Translations under genes and position numbers: made by a program
The notes under the pieces: generated by a model
Database searches by the model: none
What the model saw: the letters and a program-made list of their open reading frames with translations, nothing else
What the model was told of the DNA's origin: nothing
Assembly (NCBI GenBank): GCA_948467735.1
Contig: CAOKFN010000014.1
Coordinates: 1-64,000 of the forward strand
Origin: an uncultured bacterium
GTDB lineage: Bacteria > Bacillota > Clostridia > Lachnospirales > Lachnospiraceae
Direction: 5' to 3'
DNA length: 64,000 nucleotides
Shown: positions 53,672-61,934 of the stretch, piece by piece
Layout of the letters: each line of letters begins with the position of its first letter
How positions within the stretch are numbered: the first letter of the stretch is position 1

Positions 53672-53713
53672 GGGAAAGAAAATGTCCCCCATGTACAAGT
53701 CATTTTCTTTCCC
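53672..53713. terminator. perfect 13-bp inverted repeat between surface-protein gene and glycan operon
   Basis: GGGAAAGAAAATG (53672-53684) and CATTTTCTTTCCC (53701-53713) pair perfectly around a 16-base loop, starting 23 bases beyond the stop of the secreted-protein gene on the minus strand. No long T run follows in either direction. It may attenuate transcription or stabilise the 3' end of the upstream message. Confidence 0.5.
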
Positions 53714-53736
53714 GCTGTCATTGCTAAAAACTTTAA

Positions 53737-54921
53737 CTAACGAAGCTTTACATCTACAGTTACAGTTTTTGTTTGGTCGTCGTTTGTCACATAAGTAATG
53801 GTTACTTCCTTCGTCTCATCCGGAAAATCTCTGGCAAAGGCACTGGTAAATGCAGTATCAAAGGTAATCGTTCCGTTTTCGTCGGATGCCGCTCCCCAAG
53901 CTCCGCTCAAAGCATTATATCCGTCGAACGGATTCTCGCCGCTCATCATTACAATGCTTGTAATAGATTTTACTCCGTCATCTCCGACTCCGGCACTATA
54001 ATTAATCATACCGGCGCCGCTGCCCGTGGTAAATTTAGGCGCCAGCGCGCTCAGCATAGCGCCCGTTCCGGAGACAACAGAACCGCCTGTGGTACCGGTC
54101 AGCGTATCATAATCATATGTGGTCTCAAAATTGTATACAGCCGTAATCTTGATGGCCTTGGTCAATTTAGACCAGTCTGCCTTCTCATTCAGCGCACCTG
54201 TAAAGGTAAACGCAGTAATTCCTTTTTCCTTGTCTACCGCCGTTAACTCCATGTTGTCGCCCACGGCATTGCCCGTTGAAGTTCCCAGCTCGATACCGCC
54301 GGTGGATTTCGGTTCATAGGTCGCTTTTTTAAGCACAAACGCCATCGTATTATTGCCTGCATCCAATGTCTGGGCCTGAGTTGAAGCTCCTGTCATAGTA
54401 ACGCTGCCCATTGCCGCCTGATCAGTAGTAATAGCTGCATCACTCGGGGTATCCCCCACCTTCACCTGCGTAGTATCTGCCGGAACAGCCGCCAAATAAA
54501 TGGCATAATCGCCTTCCTTCACCTTAGTGGCATCAGTAATGTCATCCTTGCCGACAAAAGCAATCTGATCCTCATTCAAGTCTTCCACCTTCAGGGTGAC
54601 TGTCACAATCTTATCCTTATTGCTCTTGTTCAGAATACCAAAATTCTTGGACAATACCTGATCCGTAGAAAGATCTGTCCCTCCCACGTCAACTCCCAGC
54701 TTATCAGGGTTAAATGCCACCACAAGCGCCGTCGGAACTACCACGTCTATCTTGTCAAAGCTGTAGATAGGCGCTTCCACATCCGCCGAGCTTGACGTGG
54801 GCACGGGCGTTGCCACAGGTGTAGTACCAAGATCCGCCGCCAAAGCCGCCATGGGCATACTCATAACCATTGCCGTACTCATTGCCGCTGCTAATACTCG
54901 TTTCATTTTCACTATTTTCAT
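53737..54921 (-). CDS. secreted protein, paralogue of the product of 55721-56632
   Basis: The ATG at 54921 follows a perfect AGGAGG by nine bases and gives MKIVKMKRVLAAAMSTAMVM ending ALAAD, a signal peptide. The mature part (about 365 residues) is Thr/Asp/Gly rich and predicted to be beta-rich. It shares a domain with the protein at 55721: APIYSFDKIDVVVPTALVVA, FNPDKLGVDVGG and NFGILNKSNKDKIVTVTLKV against VPIYNYDVLNVLVPTSYSVA and NYGIVNKSTRDKLVTVMLTV. There is no LPxTG or membrane anchor. It could be a cell-surface or fibre subunit, perhaps a substrate of the adjacent glycosylation genes (inference). Confidence 0.75.
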   Translation of the reverse strand: MKIVKMKRVLAAAMSTAMVMSMPMAALAADLGTTPVATPVPTSSSADVEAPIYSFDKIDVVVPTALVVAFNPDKLGVDVGGTDLSTDQVLSKNFGILNKSNKDKIVTVTLKVEDLNEDQIAFVGKDDITDATKVKEGDYAIYLAAVPADTTQVKVGDTPSDAAITTDQAAMGSVTMTGASTQAQTLDAGNNTMAFVLKKATYEPKSTGGIELGTSTGNAVGDNMELTAVDKEKGITAFTFTGALNEKADWSKLTKAIKITAVYNFETTYDYDTLTGTTGGSVVSGTGAMLSALAPKFTTGSGAGMINYSAGVGDDGVKSITSIVMMSGENPFDGYNALSGAWGAASDENGTITFDTAFTSAFARDFPDETKEVTITYVTNDDQTKTVTVDVKLR

Positions 54922-55026
54922 GTACTCTTTCCTCCTTGAAATTTGTCTCATAAAATTTTTCCCGTGCCCATAATATCCAAAGGCCCCGGTACCATGGCCG
55001 CATACATGCCCCATCCCTAGGTACAG

Positions 55027-55599
55027 CTAATGCACCATGTAAAGCTTAATCTTGAATCCGACCGCACTCACCTCCTCATAGTCCTCATCGACCAAGGTGT
55101 ACACCACCGTCGCGCCGTACTCACCGGCCGACACCGCCTTATCCAGCTTGATCCCTTGGAGCTCCGTCCCAACCGGAAGCAGCGGGGATGAATAAATTGC
55201 TTCATCCTCCCCATCCAAATACACATCAAAGTACAATGTATGTCTGTTTCCTTTCGCATTGGCCACATAGGCATTGGGAGATACCGCATCCGCATTGTCA
55301 AAAGTCCAAGTAGTAGTCATCTCACATTCAAACATACCTTCTTCGACTTTATCTTCCATCTCTAAGACAATGTCTTCCACGTTCTCGGTGTCTACAAATC
55401 CTCTCTCCAGAACCGCCGCTTTTCCGCCATTGCTTGTGACCATCCCCCTGTCAGGCAGGTCTGGGCCGGTATCTTGTCTGTTCAACAAAAGTACAATGCA
55501 TACAATAAGCGCGGCAAGCACCAATATAAAGGCTGCCGCAAATGCAATGATCATACCGCGCCTCTTCTTTCCCTCCATGGTTTCTGTCTGGTTGGACAT
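55027..55599 (-). CDS. single-span membrane protein with extracellular beta domain
   Basis: 190 residues: a short cytoplasmic N-terminus with KKRR, one hydrophobic helix (about 16-40: MIIAFAAAFILVLAALIVCI) and a roughly 150-residue outer domain containing ECEMTTTWTFDNADAVSPNA and GNRHTLYFDVYLDGED. It lies between the two paralogous secreted proteins and is transcribed with them, so it may anchor or help export them. No family is recognised. Confidence 0.65.
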   Translation of the reverse strand: MSNQTETMEGKKRRGMIIAFAAAFILVLAALIVCIVLLLNRQDTGPDLPDRGMVTSNGGKAAVLERGFVDTENVEDIVLEMEDKVEEGMFECEMTTTWTFDNADAVSPNAYVANAKGNRHTLYFDVYLDGEDEAIYSSPLLPVGTELQGIKLDKAVSAGEYGATVVYTLVDEDYEEVSAVGFKIKLYMVH

Positions 55600-55720
55600 A
55601 TCGCTCCTCCTTTATATGAATAAATATATTCATACCAATGTTATTCCCAATTCCCCATAGACATCCTGCCAAAGCTTCCGCAATAGCGGTTCCTGACACC
55701 TTCCAAATTTCTTTCATTGG

Positions 55721-56632
55721 TCATTGTACCGGGCGCACAACGGCAGTCATAGCTCCTGTTCCTTCCAAAATGGTTTCTCCGCCCTCTGTATTCTCATAGG
55801 CATAAACCACTGAAATCTTTACTCCATGAACCAGCTTTGTCCAATCGGCCTTTGGATTCATCGCTCCCTCAAAAGTAAACGCCGTCACTCCCGCTCCGTC
55901 TGCCGCAAGACTGATAAGCTCCAGACTGCCCGCGCCCTGTCCGCCGACAGCCGCATCCTTATCTTCATTATCTATGAAGCCATACTCGGCCCCCGACAGT
56001 TTAAACACTGCTTGGTTTGTGCCTTCCTTTAAAGCCGCCGCCCGTCCTTCCGCCTTCCCCATGGAAACTTTTGCAAGGGATTCCGCAGTGATATCCTTGC
56101 CAATGACCATGCCGTCTGCCATGATCTCACTTTCGTCTGCGGGTACCAATGCCAGATAGACAGCAAAGATATCTTTATCCGCGTTCAATGCCTCATCGGC
56201 GGAATCCACAAAAGTAATTTCCCCGCCGTTCAAGTCCTCCACCGTAAGCATTACCGTGACCAGCTTATCCCGTGTGCTCTTATTGACAATTCCATAGTTC
56301 CGGGAAATCACCTGTGTCGAGGAGGTTTCCTCCTCTCCAATCCTGATATCCAATCCATAGGGATTGAACGCCACCGAATATGATGTGGGCACCAGCACAT
56401 TCAGTACGTCATAATTGTAGATAGGTACTGTTATATCCATGGGGTCGGTACATACCGCTTCCGATTGGCCGCTTATTCCATCATCGCCTTCCTGCCCGCC
56501 AGTTTTATCAGCTGTAATTCCCGGCTCCGCCGCAAAAACAGCCATTGCCGGACTTCCAAACAAGTCCATCCCCCATTGTACCGCCAGCACCAATGAAATT
56601 ACCGTGAGTATTTTCACTCTGCGCTTCAACAT
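55721..56632 (-). CDS. secreted protein, shorter paralogue of the product of 53737-54921
   Basis: The ATG at 56632 is chosen because GGGGAGG lies just before it; an upstream ATG at 56650 contains that site inside its coding sequence. The signal peptide is MLKRRVKILTVISLVLAVQW ending AVFAAEP. The shared domain starts VPIYNYDVLNVLVPTSYSVA and is followed by RNYGIVNKSTRDKLVTVMLT and VTAFTFEGAMNPKADWTKLV, which matches ITAFTFTGALNEKADWSKLT in the paralogue. It ends with GTGAMTAVVRPVQ where the longer copy carries an extra region of about 90 residues. No anchor is seen. Confidence 0.72.
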   Translation of the reverse strand: MLKRRVKILTVISLVLAVQWGMDLFGSPAMAVFAAEPGITADKTGGQEGDDGISGQSEAVCTDPMDITVPIYNYDVLNVLVPTSYSVAFNPYGLDIRIGEEETSSTQVISRNYGIVNKSTRDKLVTVMLTVEDLNGGEITFVDSADEALNADKDIFAVYLALVPADESEIMADGMVIGKDITAESLAKVSMGKAEGRAAALKEGTNQAVFKLSGAEYGFIDNEDKDAAVGGQGAGSLELISLAADGAGVTAFTFEGAMNPKADWTKLVHGVKISVVYAYENTEGGETILEGTGAMTAVVRPVQ

Positions 56633-56724
56633 CCTGCCTCCCCCTTCCAAATGTGCTGTAATCTATCGCTGCTATCCAGCCTTCAGCTAATCAAGTACCA
56701 TCCGTCCTCAATATATCCTGCCCG

Positions 56725-57456
56725 TTATATGACATAGGCTTCCGGCTCGTTTAGGAACAAATCCGTAATCCCCTGTGCCTCCAAGGACATCAGTTCCAGC
56801 TTCGCCCCCGTAGGCTTCTCGGGATACAGATGCCCGGAAAGCCATGCCCGGACGGTATAACCGAGAAGGTTCTCCGGCGTAATATCTATGCACTTCCAAA
56901 AAGGATGTATGGCCGACGCGCCGCAGCCTCCTTTTAATTTATACAGGCAGTCCGAGGCTTTGGTATCCAGAATTCCCAGCTCTGCCTGTGCGTCAAGAGA
57001 TTTCAGAAAAGCCAGGGAACTTGCGCTGAACGTGGAATAGACCATCCCGTTTTGCAGCTCCCGCCTGTGTACAAGCCCCACAATTTTTTCCTCCATGCCT
57101 TCATATGGACAAATACTGTTTTTTAATTCAATATTTAACCTTAAGTCTCCGGATATTAGACGCTCTTCCAGCAGATCAAGCACTTCTTCCAGCGTTGGAA
57201 TCGATTGGCATGGACCATCTCCCGCGTAAATATGCAGCTTTTTTAACTGAGACAGAGTATATTCCTTCACAAACCCGATGCCTTCCGTGGTTCTGTCCAC
57301 CCGTTCGTCATGGATGACCACTAATTCCCCGTCCTTAGTCATCTGGACGTCCAGTTCGATTCCCGTCAGGTTTCTGAGCTCTGCCGCCTTTTCAAAGGCA
57401 AGCAGAGTATTCTCAGGATATCGCTGGCTGCATCCCCTATGAGCCCAGATTTTCAT
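56725..57456 (-). CDS. glycerophosphodiester phosphodiesterase
   Basis: 243 residues of the GDPD family: KIWAHRGCSQRYPENTLLAF holds the HRG and ENT signatures, and GIELDVQMTKDGELVVIHDE holds the metal-binding E-x-D and the catalytic HD. No signal peptide is present, so it acts in the cytoplasm on glycerophosphodiesters, yielding glycerol-3-phosphate. Placement among CDP-glycerol transferases and cytidylyltransferases suggests supply or recycling of glycerol phosphate for the polymer. GAGAGGT precedes the ATG by six bases. Confidence 0.9.
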   Translation of the reverse strand: MKIWAHRGCSQRYPENTLLAFEKAAELRNLTGIELDVQMTKDGELVVIHDERVDRTTEGIGFVKEYTLSQLKKLHIYAGDGPCQSIPTLEEVLDLLEERLISGDLRLNIELKNSICPYEGMEEKIVGLVHRRELQNGMVYSTFSASSLAFLKSLDAQAELGILDTKASDCLYKLKGGCGASAIHPFWKCIDITPENLLGYTVRAWLSGHLYPEKPTGAKLELMSLEAQGITDLFLNEPEAYVI

Positions 57457-57549
57457 CTTTGCACCTCTCTTTGCTTCCGATCCTTATTGGACTTTCTGTC
57501 CGAAGCCCCGACGCATGGCCCAAGCCACGTAATCACCCGCACTTTTCTG

Positions 57550-58905
57550 TTAAGCCAAATCTCCCCTCTTCTTCCGCCCTTCCTCCCGAATGAACCTCTC
57601 CATAATCCCGGCCATGGCCGCTGATTCCCCCCGGGTCAGCTTGAATTCACTGCTGCTGCTCCCGTTAATCATGGACAGGAAATCACTGATTTCGTACCGC
57701 AGGCCGTCCCCCAGAAAGATTTCAGAATATTTCTCCACCACATCCGCGTCTTCATAGTGTACCTCAAAGTAAGACGTCTTCCACCATGGCGCCTCCGCCA
57801 CAATATATCCCTTTGTGCCGGCGGCCAGCAGCCTGCCTTCGGACTTTACGCCCAGACCGCAGGTAGCGGTGGCAATGCCAGAAGGAAAGAGAAACGAGGC
57901 CTTTGTAAAAATATCAAGCCCGTTTTTGCCACGGATCACATCAAATCGAAGCTCGTCATATTCCCGGCCAAAAATCTTTAAAATCGGAAGCACTACATAG
58001 CTGCCAAGCTCCGTAAAACTGCCCCCATACACGGAATCCGTCAGTTCCCTGCTCTCCTGTTTTTCAAGCTTCGTAAAACATGCTTCCACATTTCGTATGC
58101 TGCCAATGGTTCCGCTGCAGGCAATACCCAGCAATTTATGGAATCCCGGACAGTACGCCGTCTTTATCCCTTCAAATAAAATCAACCCCTTTTCTTTTGC
58201 ATAAGCAAATAACTCGTCCGCCTGCTTCTGCACCAATACCATCGGTTTCTCGCAAAGCACATGTTTGCCATGTTCCAGCGCATCCCTGATATACTCGTAA
58301 TGCGTCTCATGCGGAGACGCGATATATACGGCGTCCACGGCTGCGTAAAAATCTTTCTTGTCAGGATAGGCATTGATTTCCCACTTTTCGGCGAACCGCT
58401 CGGCACTCCTCGTATGCGGATTATATACCCCCTGCGTGCTGACTCCGCTCACCAGTCTGGCCTCCGGAATAAAACGCTCTGCAATGCGCCCCGTCCCTAT
58501 TATTCCAATCCTCTGAATGGGACTGTTCTTCTCCCGCAGCATGGTACTGGAAATATTTTTCGTTCTCTCCAGATAAACAACCTTACAGTAATCCTTCAGA
58601 TAATCAAACACTCCTATCCAGTCAGAACCAATCGCGAAAATATCAATATGGAATTTCCGGATATCATTTACCTTCTGGCCTTGGGACTCTTCAATAATGA
58701 TTTCATCCGCAAACCCCGTCTTTTTCACATTTTCAATGCGCGTTACCAGCGAATCCACCACATTCAGTTTTCCTCTTGCCTTGTCATAAGCCTCAGTGGT
58801 CACTCCGACGATCAGGTAATCCCCCAGCGCTTTCGCCCTCTGCAGCAGCCGGTAATGTCCTTCATGGAAAAGGTCGAAAGTTCCATATGTTATCACTTTT
58901 GTCAT
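57550..58905 (-). CDS. fusion of cytidylyltransferase and Gfo/Idh/MocA-type oxidoreductase
   Basis: Residues 1-130 are a TagD-like cytidylyltransferase: VITYGTFDLFHEGHYRLLQR (HxGH), VVDSLVTRIENVKKTGFADE and KNISSTMLREK. Residues about 132-450 are an NAD(P)-dependent oxidoreductase: RIGIIGTGRIAERFIPEARL, SPHETHYEYIRDALEHGKHV and LCEKPMVL with the catalytic Lys of the Gfo/Idh/MocA family. The start overlaps the upstream gene by four bases (ATGA). It probably activates and reduces or oxidises the same small polyol or sugar to give a CDP-linked donor; the substrate is unknown. Confidence 0.85.
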   Translation of the reverse strand: MTKVITYGTFDLFHEGHYRLLQRAKALGDYLIVGVTTEAYDKARGKLNVVDSLVTRIENVKKTGFADEIIIEESQGQKVNDIRKFHIDIFAIGSDWIGVFDYLKDYCKVVYLERTKNISSTMLREKNSPIQRIGIIGTGRIAERFIPEARLVSGVSTQGVYNPHTRSAERFAEKWEINAYPDKKDFYAAVDAVYIASPHETHYEYIRDALEHGKHVLCEKPMVLVQKQADELFAYAKEKGLILFEGIKTAYCPGFHKLLGIACSGTIGSIRNVEACFTKLEKQESRELTDSVYGGSFTELGSYVVLPILKIFGREYDELRFDVIRGKNGLDIFTKASFLFPSGIATATCGLGVKSEGRLLAAGTKGYIVAEAPWWKTSYFEVHYEDADVVEKYSEIFLGDGLRYEISDFLSMINGSSSSEFKLTRGESAAMAGIMERFIREEGRKKRGDLA

Positions 58906-61472
58906 ATCAGCTTTTCCTTTACAAATTCGTATACGGTTCTGCCGCAGGATCCATCCGTATTGGCGTTAATCTTTGAGAACGCCTTCAACTGCCTTTCCCT
59001 GTCGAAAGGATTTCCGGTAACATGTCCGTCCAGCAGGTCTTTCAGGGAATTAAGCGCATTTTCATTCAGGCAATACTGCAGCCATTCCGATTCTTCCCTA
59101 AACCCCGGCTCATGCTCCAGCAAATCTTCATAATCAAACTCAGCTTCAACTTCTTTATATTCCTTTGTAAACACATTAATATCGTAAAGCTTCCTCTCCG
59201 GCGCATACCAGATGCGGCAGTCCGCATTTCCAAGCCTCTGTAATGTGATCACAAATCCTCCCATTCCTGATGCAAGGAAATATCCGTTTCTGCCGCGGTT
59301 CTCCGAGCCAAAGGGCAGTTTCCACTCTTCCATCCTCCCGGTCTCCACATCAAGAGAGAGATACATATTCCCCCAGTTCGGCGAGATAATAACCTTTTCC
59401 CTGCTTTTCCCCTCCCTGCACTCTTTAAAAAAAACGATATTTCCGAAAGGATGTTCATCACATTCAAACTCAAGAGGCCAGCTTACGCTTTTGAAATTCT
59501 TTGGCACATCGCCGTATTCTCTTATCTCGCCCGTCTTTGGATTCCAGCGTGTGATTGTCGTTCCTCTCATGGGTATCAGCCACAAATCCTCCCCCTCCGT
59601 CACTACTCCCTGCGTCCCCTTACTATTCTTGGAAGCGCTTCGACAGATTCTGGTATGCAAAGTATCCACATCCATAAAAATAAATTGATCGTCCTCCGGC
59701 GATGCAAATATCAGCTCATTTTCACGCAGGCCGATCCCGCCTATTTCCCACTTTTCATTTATGAACCGAACGTAGAAATTCTTTATCCCGTCTATGTACT
59801 CAATTTTTTCCTCGGCCAGCAAAAAACGAATCAAAAACGGATACTGGTTCGGGAACAGATACAGATACCTGCCTTCTTCATCATACCAGCAGCCCGAAAA
59901 AGCATTTCCCCGTACTGTAAATTTTTTTAATTCCATTTTTCTTATTTGCTTGTTTTCGATCACCAAAATATCCTGTGCATTACATGGAACCACATAAAGT
60001 CTGCCTTTGATTTCTATTGCACGCATATAATATCTGCTGCCGGAATATCCGGTGCCAAGATCCATATAAAACCTATAATGATAATCATTTTTTTCGGAAT
60101 ACCATAATTGGTTATTATCGGTCACTTGGTATCTGTCGTCCCCCCATTCGTTAAACTGCAGCGCAGTCCGCTCCCCCCGCCAGTCATTTTCCCCGGGAAG
60201 GGTATGAATATAATTATTCAAAATAAAAAGGGGTTTTCCTGCAACGCCAAAAAGAGAAGTAACGCTTGTACCCGCATCTCCGATATAGACGTCCGAAAGC
60301 GCAATGGACTTTTCCATATCGGAGGTTTCATCCAAAATCCCGATATTTTCTTCCACAAACGTCCCTTTCAGGACATGATAAATGGGCTGATACATAGGAC
60401 GCATGGAATCAAACGTCGATTCCAGCAGCGGATGGGGCCGCCACAGTAAACAGGCATCCTTTCTCCCCCGAAAGACATTAAAAACGTAATTCATCTTCTT
60501 GAGAAAAGCTTCCGTATCTGCCAGCATACCATTGATACTGGTATTATAAAAATATACCCTCCTGCCCTTCATCTTCTCTTCCCACTCCGCGGGAGGCTTG
60601 GGCGGATTCTGACACTTATGAATCACGCTGTCAAATTTGGGCGAACCCAAAACAAGGAACTTATTATCGGGTATATGTCTATCAAAATAATTTCTGAATT
60701 TCTCCGCTTGAATCACAATATAATCCGCATATATATAAGCCGGGCACATCGCCTGTCCGGCGCTCATGCCGCCCGACGCAGCATAATACGGAATATAGAC
60801 AAGGCAGTCCGTATATTTTTTTATATTTTTTGAATAATAAAAAGGATGTACGCTTGTGACAAAATTCATATCATCATATGGATTATGGATAAAAACCATA
60901 TCCGGACAATGACTCTCAAAATCAAAATCATTATATAGGGTAATCGGGACATCCGCCGGATACCGATCCGCCTCATAATGCATATCCCCAAAACTGCCGT
61001 CCGGATTTTTAGAGTAATATGGAATCGGAACCACATAAGCGTCGCAGTCCGAATCCGCCGCAGCCGCCCGCCACACGCTTTCAAGACTATCCCACATGCT
61101 TGCCTTATACGGTAGAAAAACTGCTTCCACCCGTGTTTTCACATCTTTTTGTAAACTGTTTAATATTTGAATCAGTTTCTGCTGTAAAGCTTTAAAAACC
61201 TTGTTTACATTTCCTTCGTTCCCGCTCCCAAGTTTTTCATGGAAATCGTACAGCAGTTCGCAGTATTCCTCCAATAATGTTACCGTGGGATGTCCTTCAC
61301 CTTCCGTTTTTTCAATTAACGTTCCCAAAGAGATTCCCCCGTTTTGACATTCCTCCAGCAACTCCATGGCGCGGGAAATGTTTTCCTGCTTGATATATTT
61401 CCTAATCTGATCATGGGCCTGACCAATCTGCCCGATCAGCTCTTTTGCCTGCTGTTTCAATTTCCTTCTCAT
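58902..61472 (-). CDS. CDP-glycerol transferase-like GT-B domain plus beta-propeller-like region
   Basis: 856 residues. The N-terminal helical region (1-110, KQQAKELIGQIGQAHDQIRK) may form a coiled coil. Residues about 110-430 resemble the GT-B fold of CDP-glycerol:glycerophosphate transferases (VEAVFLPYKASMWDSLESVW, CLLWRPHPLLESTFDSM, DVYIGDAGTSVTSLFGVAGK, FILNN). Residues about 470-760 contain repeated strands with turns such as ENELIFASPEDDQFIFMDVD and GEDLWLIPMRGTTITRWNPK, suggesting a propeller. The start has AAAGGG before it. It is the first gene of the operon on its strand. Confidence 0.75.
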   Translation of the reverse strand: MRRKLKQQAKELIGQIGQAHDQIRKYIKQENISRAMELLEECQNGGISLGTLIEKTEGEGHPTVTLLEEYCELLYDFHEKLGSGNEGNVNKVFKALQQKLIQILNSLQKDVKTRVEAVFLPYKASMWDSLESVWRAAAADSDCDAYVVPIPYYSKNPDGSFGDMHYEADRYPADVPITLYNDFDFESHCPDMVFIHNPYDDMNFVTSVHPFYYSKNIKKYTDCLVYIPYYAASGGMSAGQAMCPAYIYADYIVIQAEKFRNYFDRHIPDNKFLVLGSPKFDSVIHKCQNPPKPPAEWEEKMKGRRVYFYNTSINGMLADTEAFLKKMNYVFNVFRGRKDACLLWRPHPLLESTFDSMRPMYQPIYHVLKGTFVEENIGILDETSDMEKSIALSDVYIGDAGTSVTSLFGVAGKPLFILNNYIHTLPGENDWRGERTALQFNEWGDDRYQVTDNNQLWYSEKNDYHYRFYMDLGTGYSGSRYYMRAIEIKGRLYVVPCNAQDILVIENKQIRKMELKKFTVRGNAFSGCWYDEEGRYLYLFPNQYPFLIRFLLAEEKIEYIDGIKNFYVRFINEKWEIGGIGLRENELIFASPEDDQFIFMDVDTLHTRICRSASKNSKGTQGVVTEGEDLWLIPMRGTTITRWNPKTGEIREYGDVPKNFKSVSWPLEFECDEHPFGNIVFFKECREGKSREKVIISPNWGNMYLSLDVETGRMEEWKLPFGSENRGRNGYFLASGMGGFVITLQRLGNADCRIWYAPERKLYDINVFTKEYKEVEAEFDYEDLLEHEPGFREESEWLQYCLNENALNSLKDLLDGHVTGNPFDRERQLKAFSKINANTDGSCGRTVYEFVKEKLI

Positions 61473-61507
61473 TGCCCTTTTATCTCACCACCTTATCAGG
61501 CTCTGTA

Positions 61508-61536
61508 ATTGTTTTTAATAAGGCACATTTTGTCAT
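61508..61536 (-). promoter_or_regulatory. promoter candidate for the glycan locus, with inverted repeat over the -35
   Basis: Minus strand ATGACA (61531-61536), a 17-base spacer and AACAAT (61508-61513); the -35 is good, the -10 poor. The 6-bp inverted repeat TCATCC-TTTTC-GGATGA (61533-61549) overlaps the -35 and could be an operator. Confidence 0.35.
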
Positions 61537-61589
61537 CCTTTTCGGATGATGCCGACAGGCCTTTTATCTGGCAATCCATATTTTACGCC

Positions 61590-61800
61590 CGCCTGCTTCG
61601 CTCCCGGTACTTCTCGGCCGCGGCACTTCGCGCCTCCGAGTTCCCATGGGTCTTGGCATACCCAATTCCCGCCCCCATGGGGGACGGCTTCCAATGCCGT
61701 TCTTGTTTTTATATCAAAAGAATTCTTCCACAGTCCTGTTCCCGCTTTCGGTTCCGGTCAAATGCTGCCCTTCGGGGCGCATTCATCCATGGAGTCTTTC
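61590..61800 (-). ncRNA. candidate structured RNA 3' of the TnpB-like gene (possible omega-RNA relic)
   Basis: This non-coding stretch follows the TnpB-like stop codon and holds a series of hairpins when read on the minus strand: GCCC-CGAA-GGGC (61767-61778), ACGGC...GCCGT (61684-61700), CCCATGGG...CCCATGGG with an inner TTGG...CCAA (61643-61681), and CTCGG...CCGAG (61613-61640). TnpB systems encode their guide RNA scaffold at the 3' end of the gene in the same orientation, so the location fits. The structure is read by eye and no covariance search was run. The boundary of scaffold and any guide is unknown. Confidence 0.5.
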
Positions 61801-61934
61801 ATAATGAACTTTTTTGCTTTTTATATCGCGTTCTTCATTTCGCTTTTTATTTCATCTTATATATTTCTGTTTTTTTATTTCTTCATTTTAAATACTTTTC
61901 TATTCTGATTTTCCGTCCCTATTTTTCTTGAAAT

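Noticed and set aside
15165..61472. Lipopolysaccharide core/O-antigen locus of a Gram-negative
   Set aside because: The heptose genes and GT9-like enzyme suggested it, but the sortase-type anchor, CDP-glycerol transferases, clostridial S8 peptidase and strong AGGAGG sites fit a Firmicute; no lipid A or O-antigen export genes are seen.
61509..61931. Plus-strand 140-codon ORF in the gap after the TnpB-like gene
   Set aside because: No ribosome binding site and low-complexity Phe-rich C-terminus; the hairpins on the other strand are a better explanation of this region.
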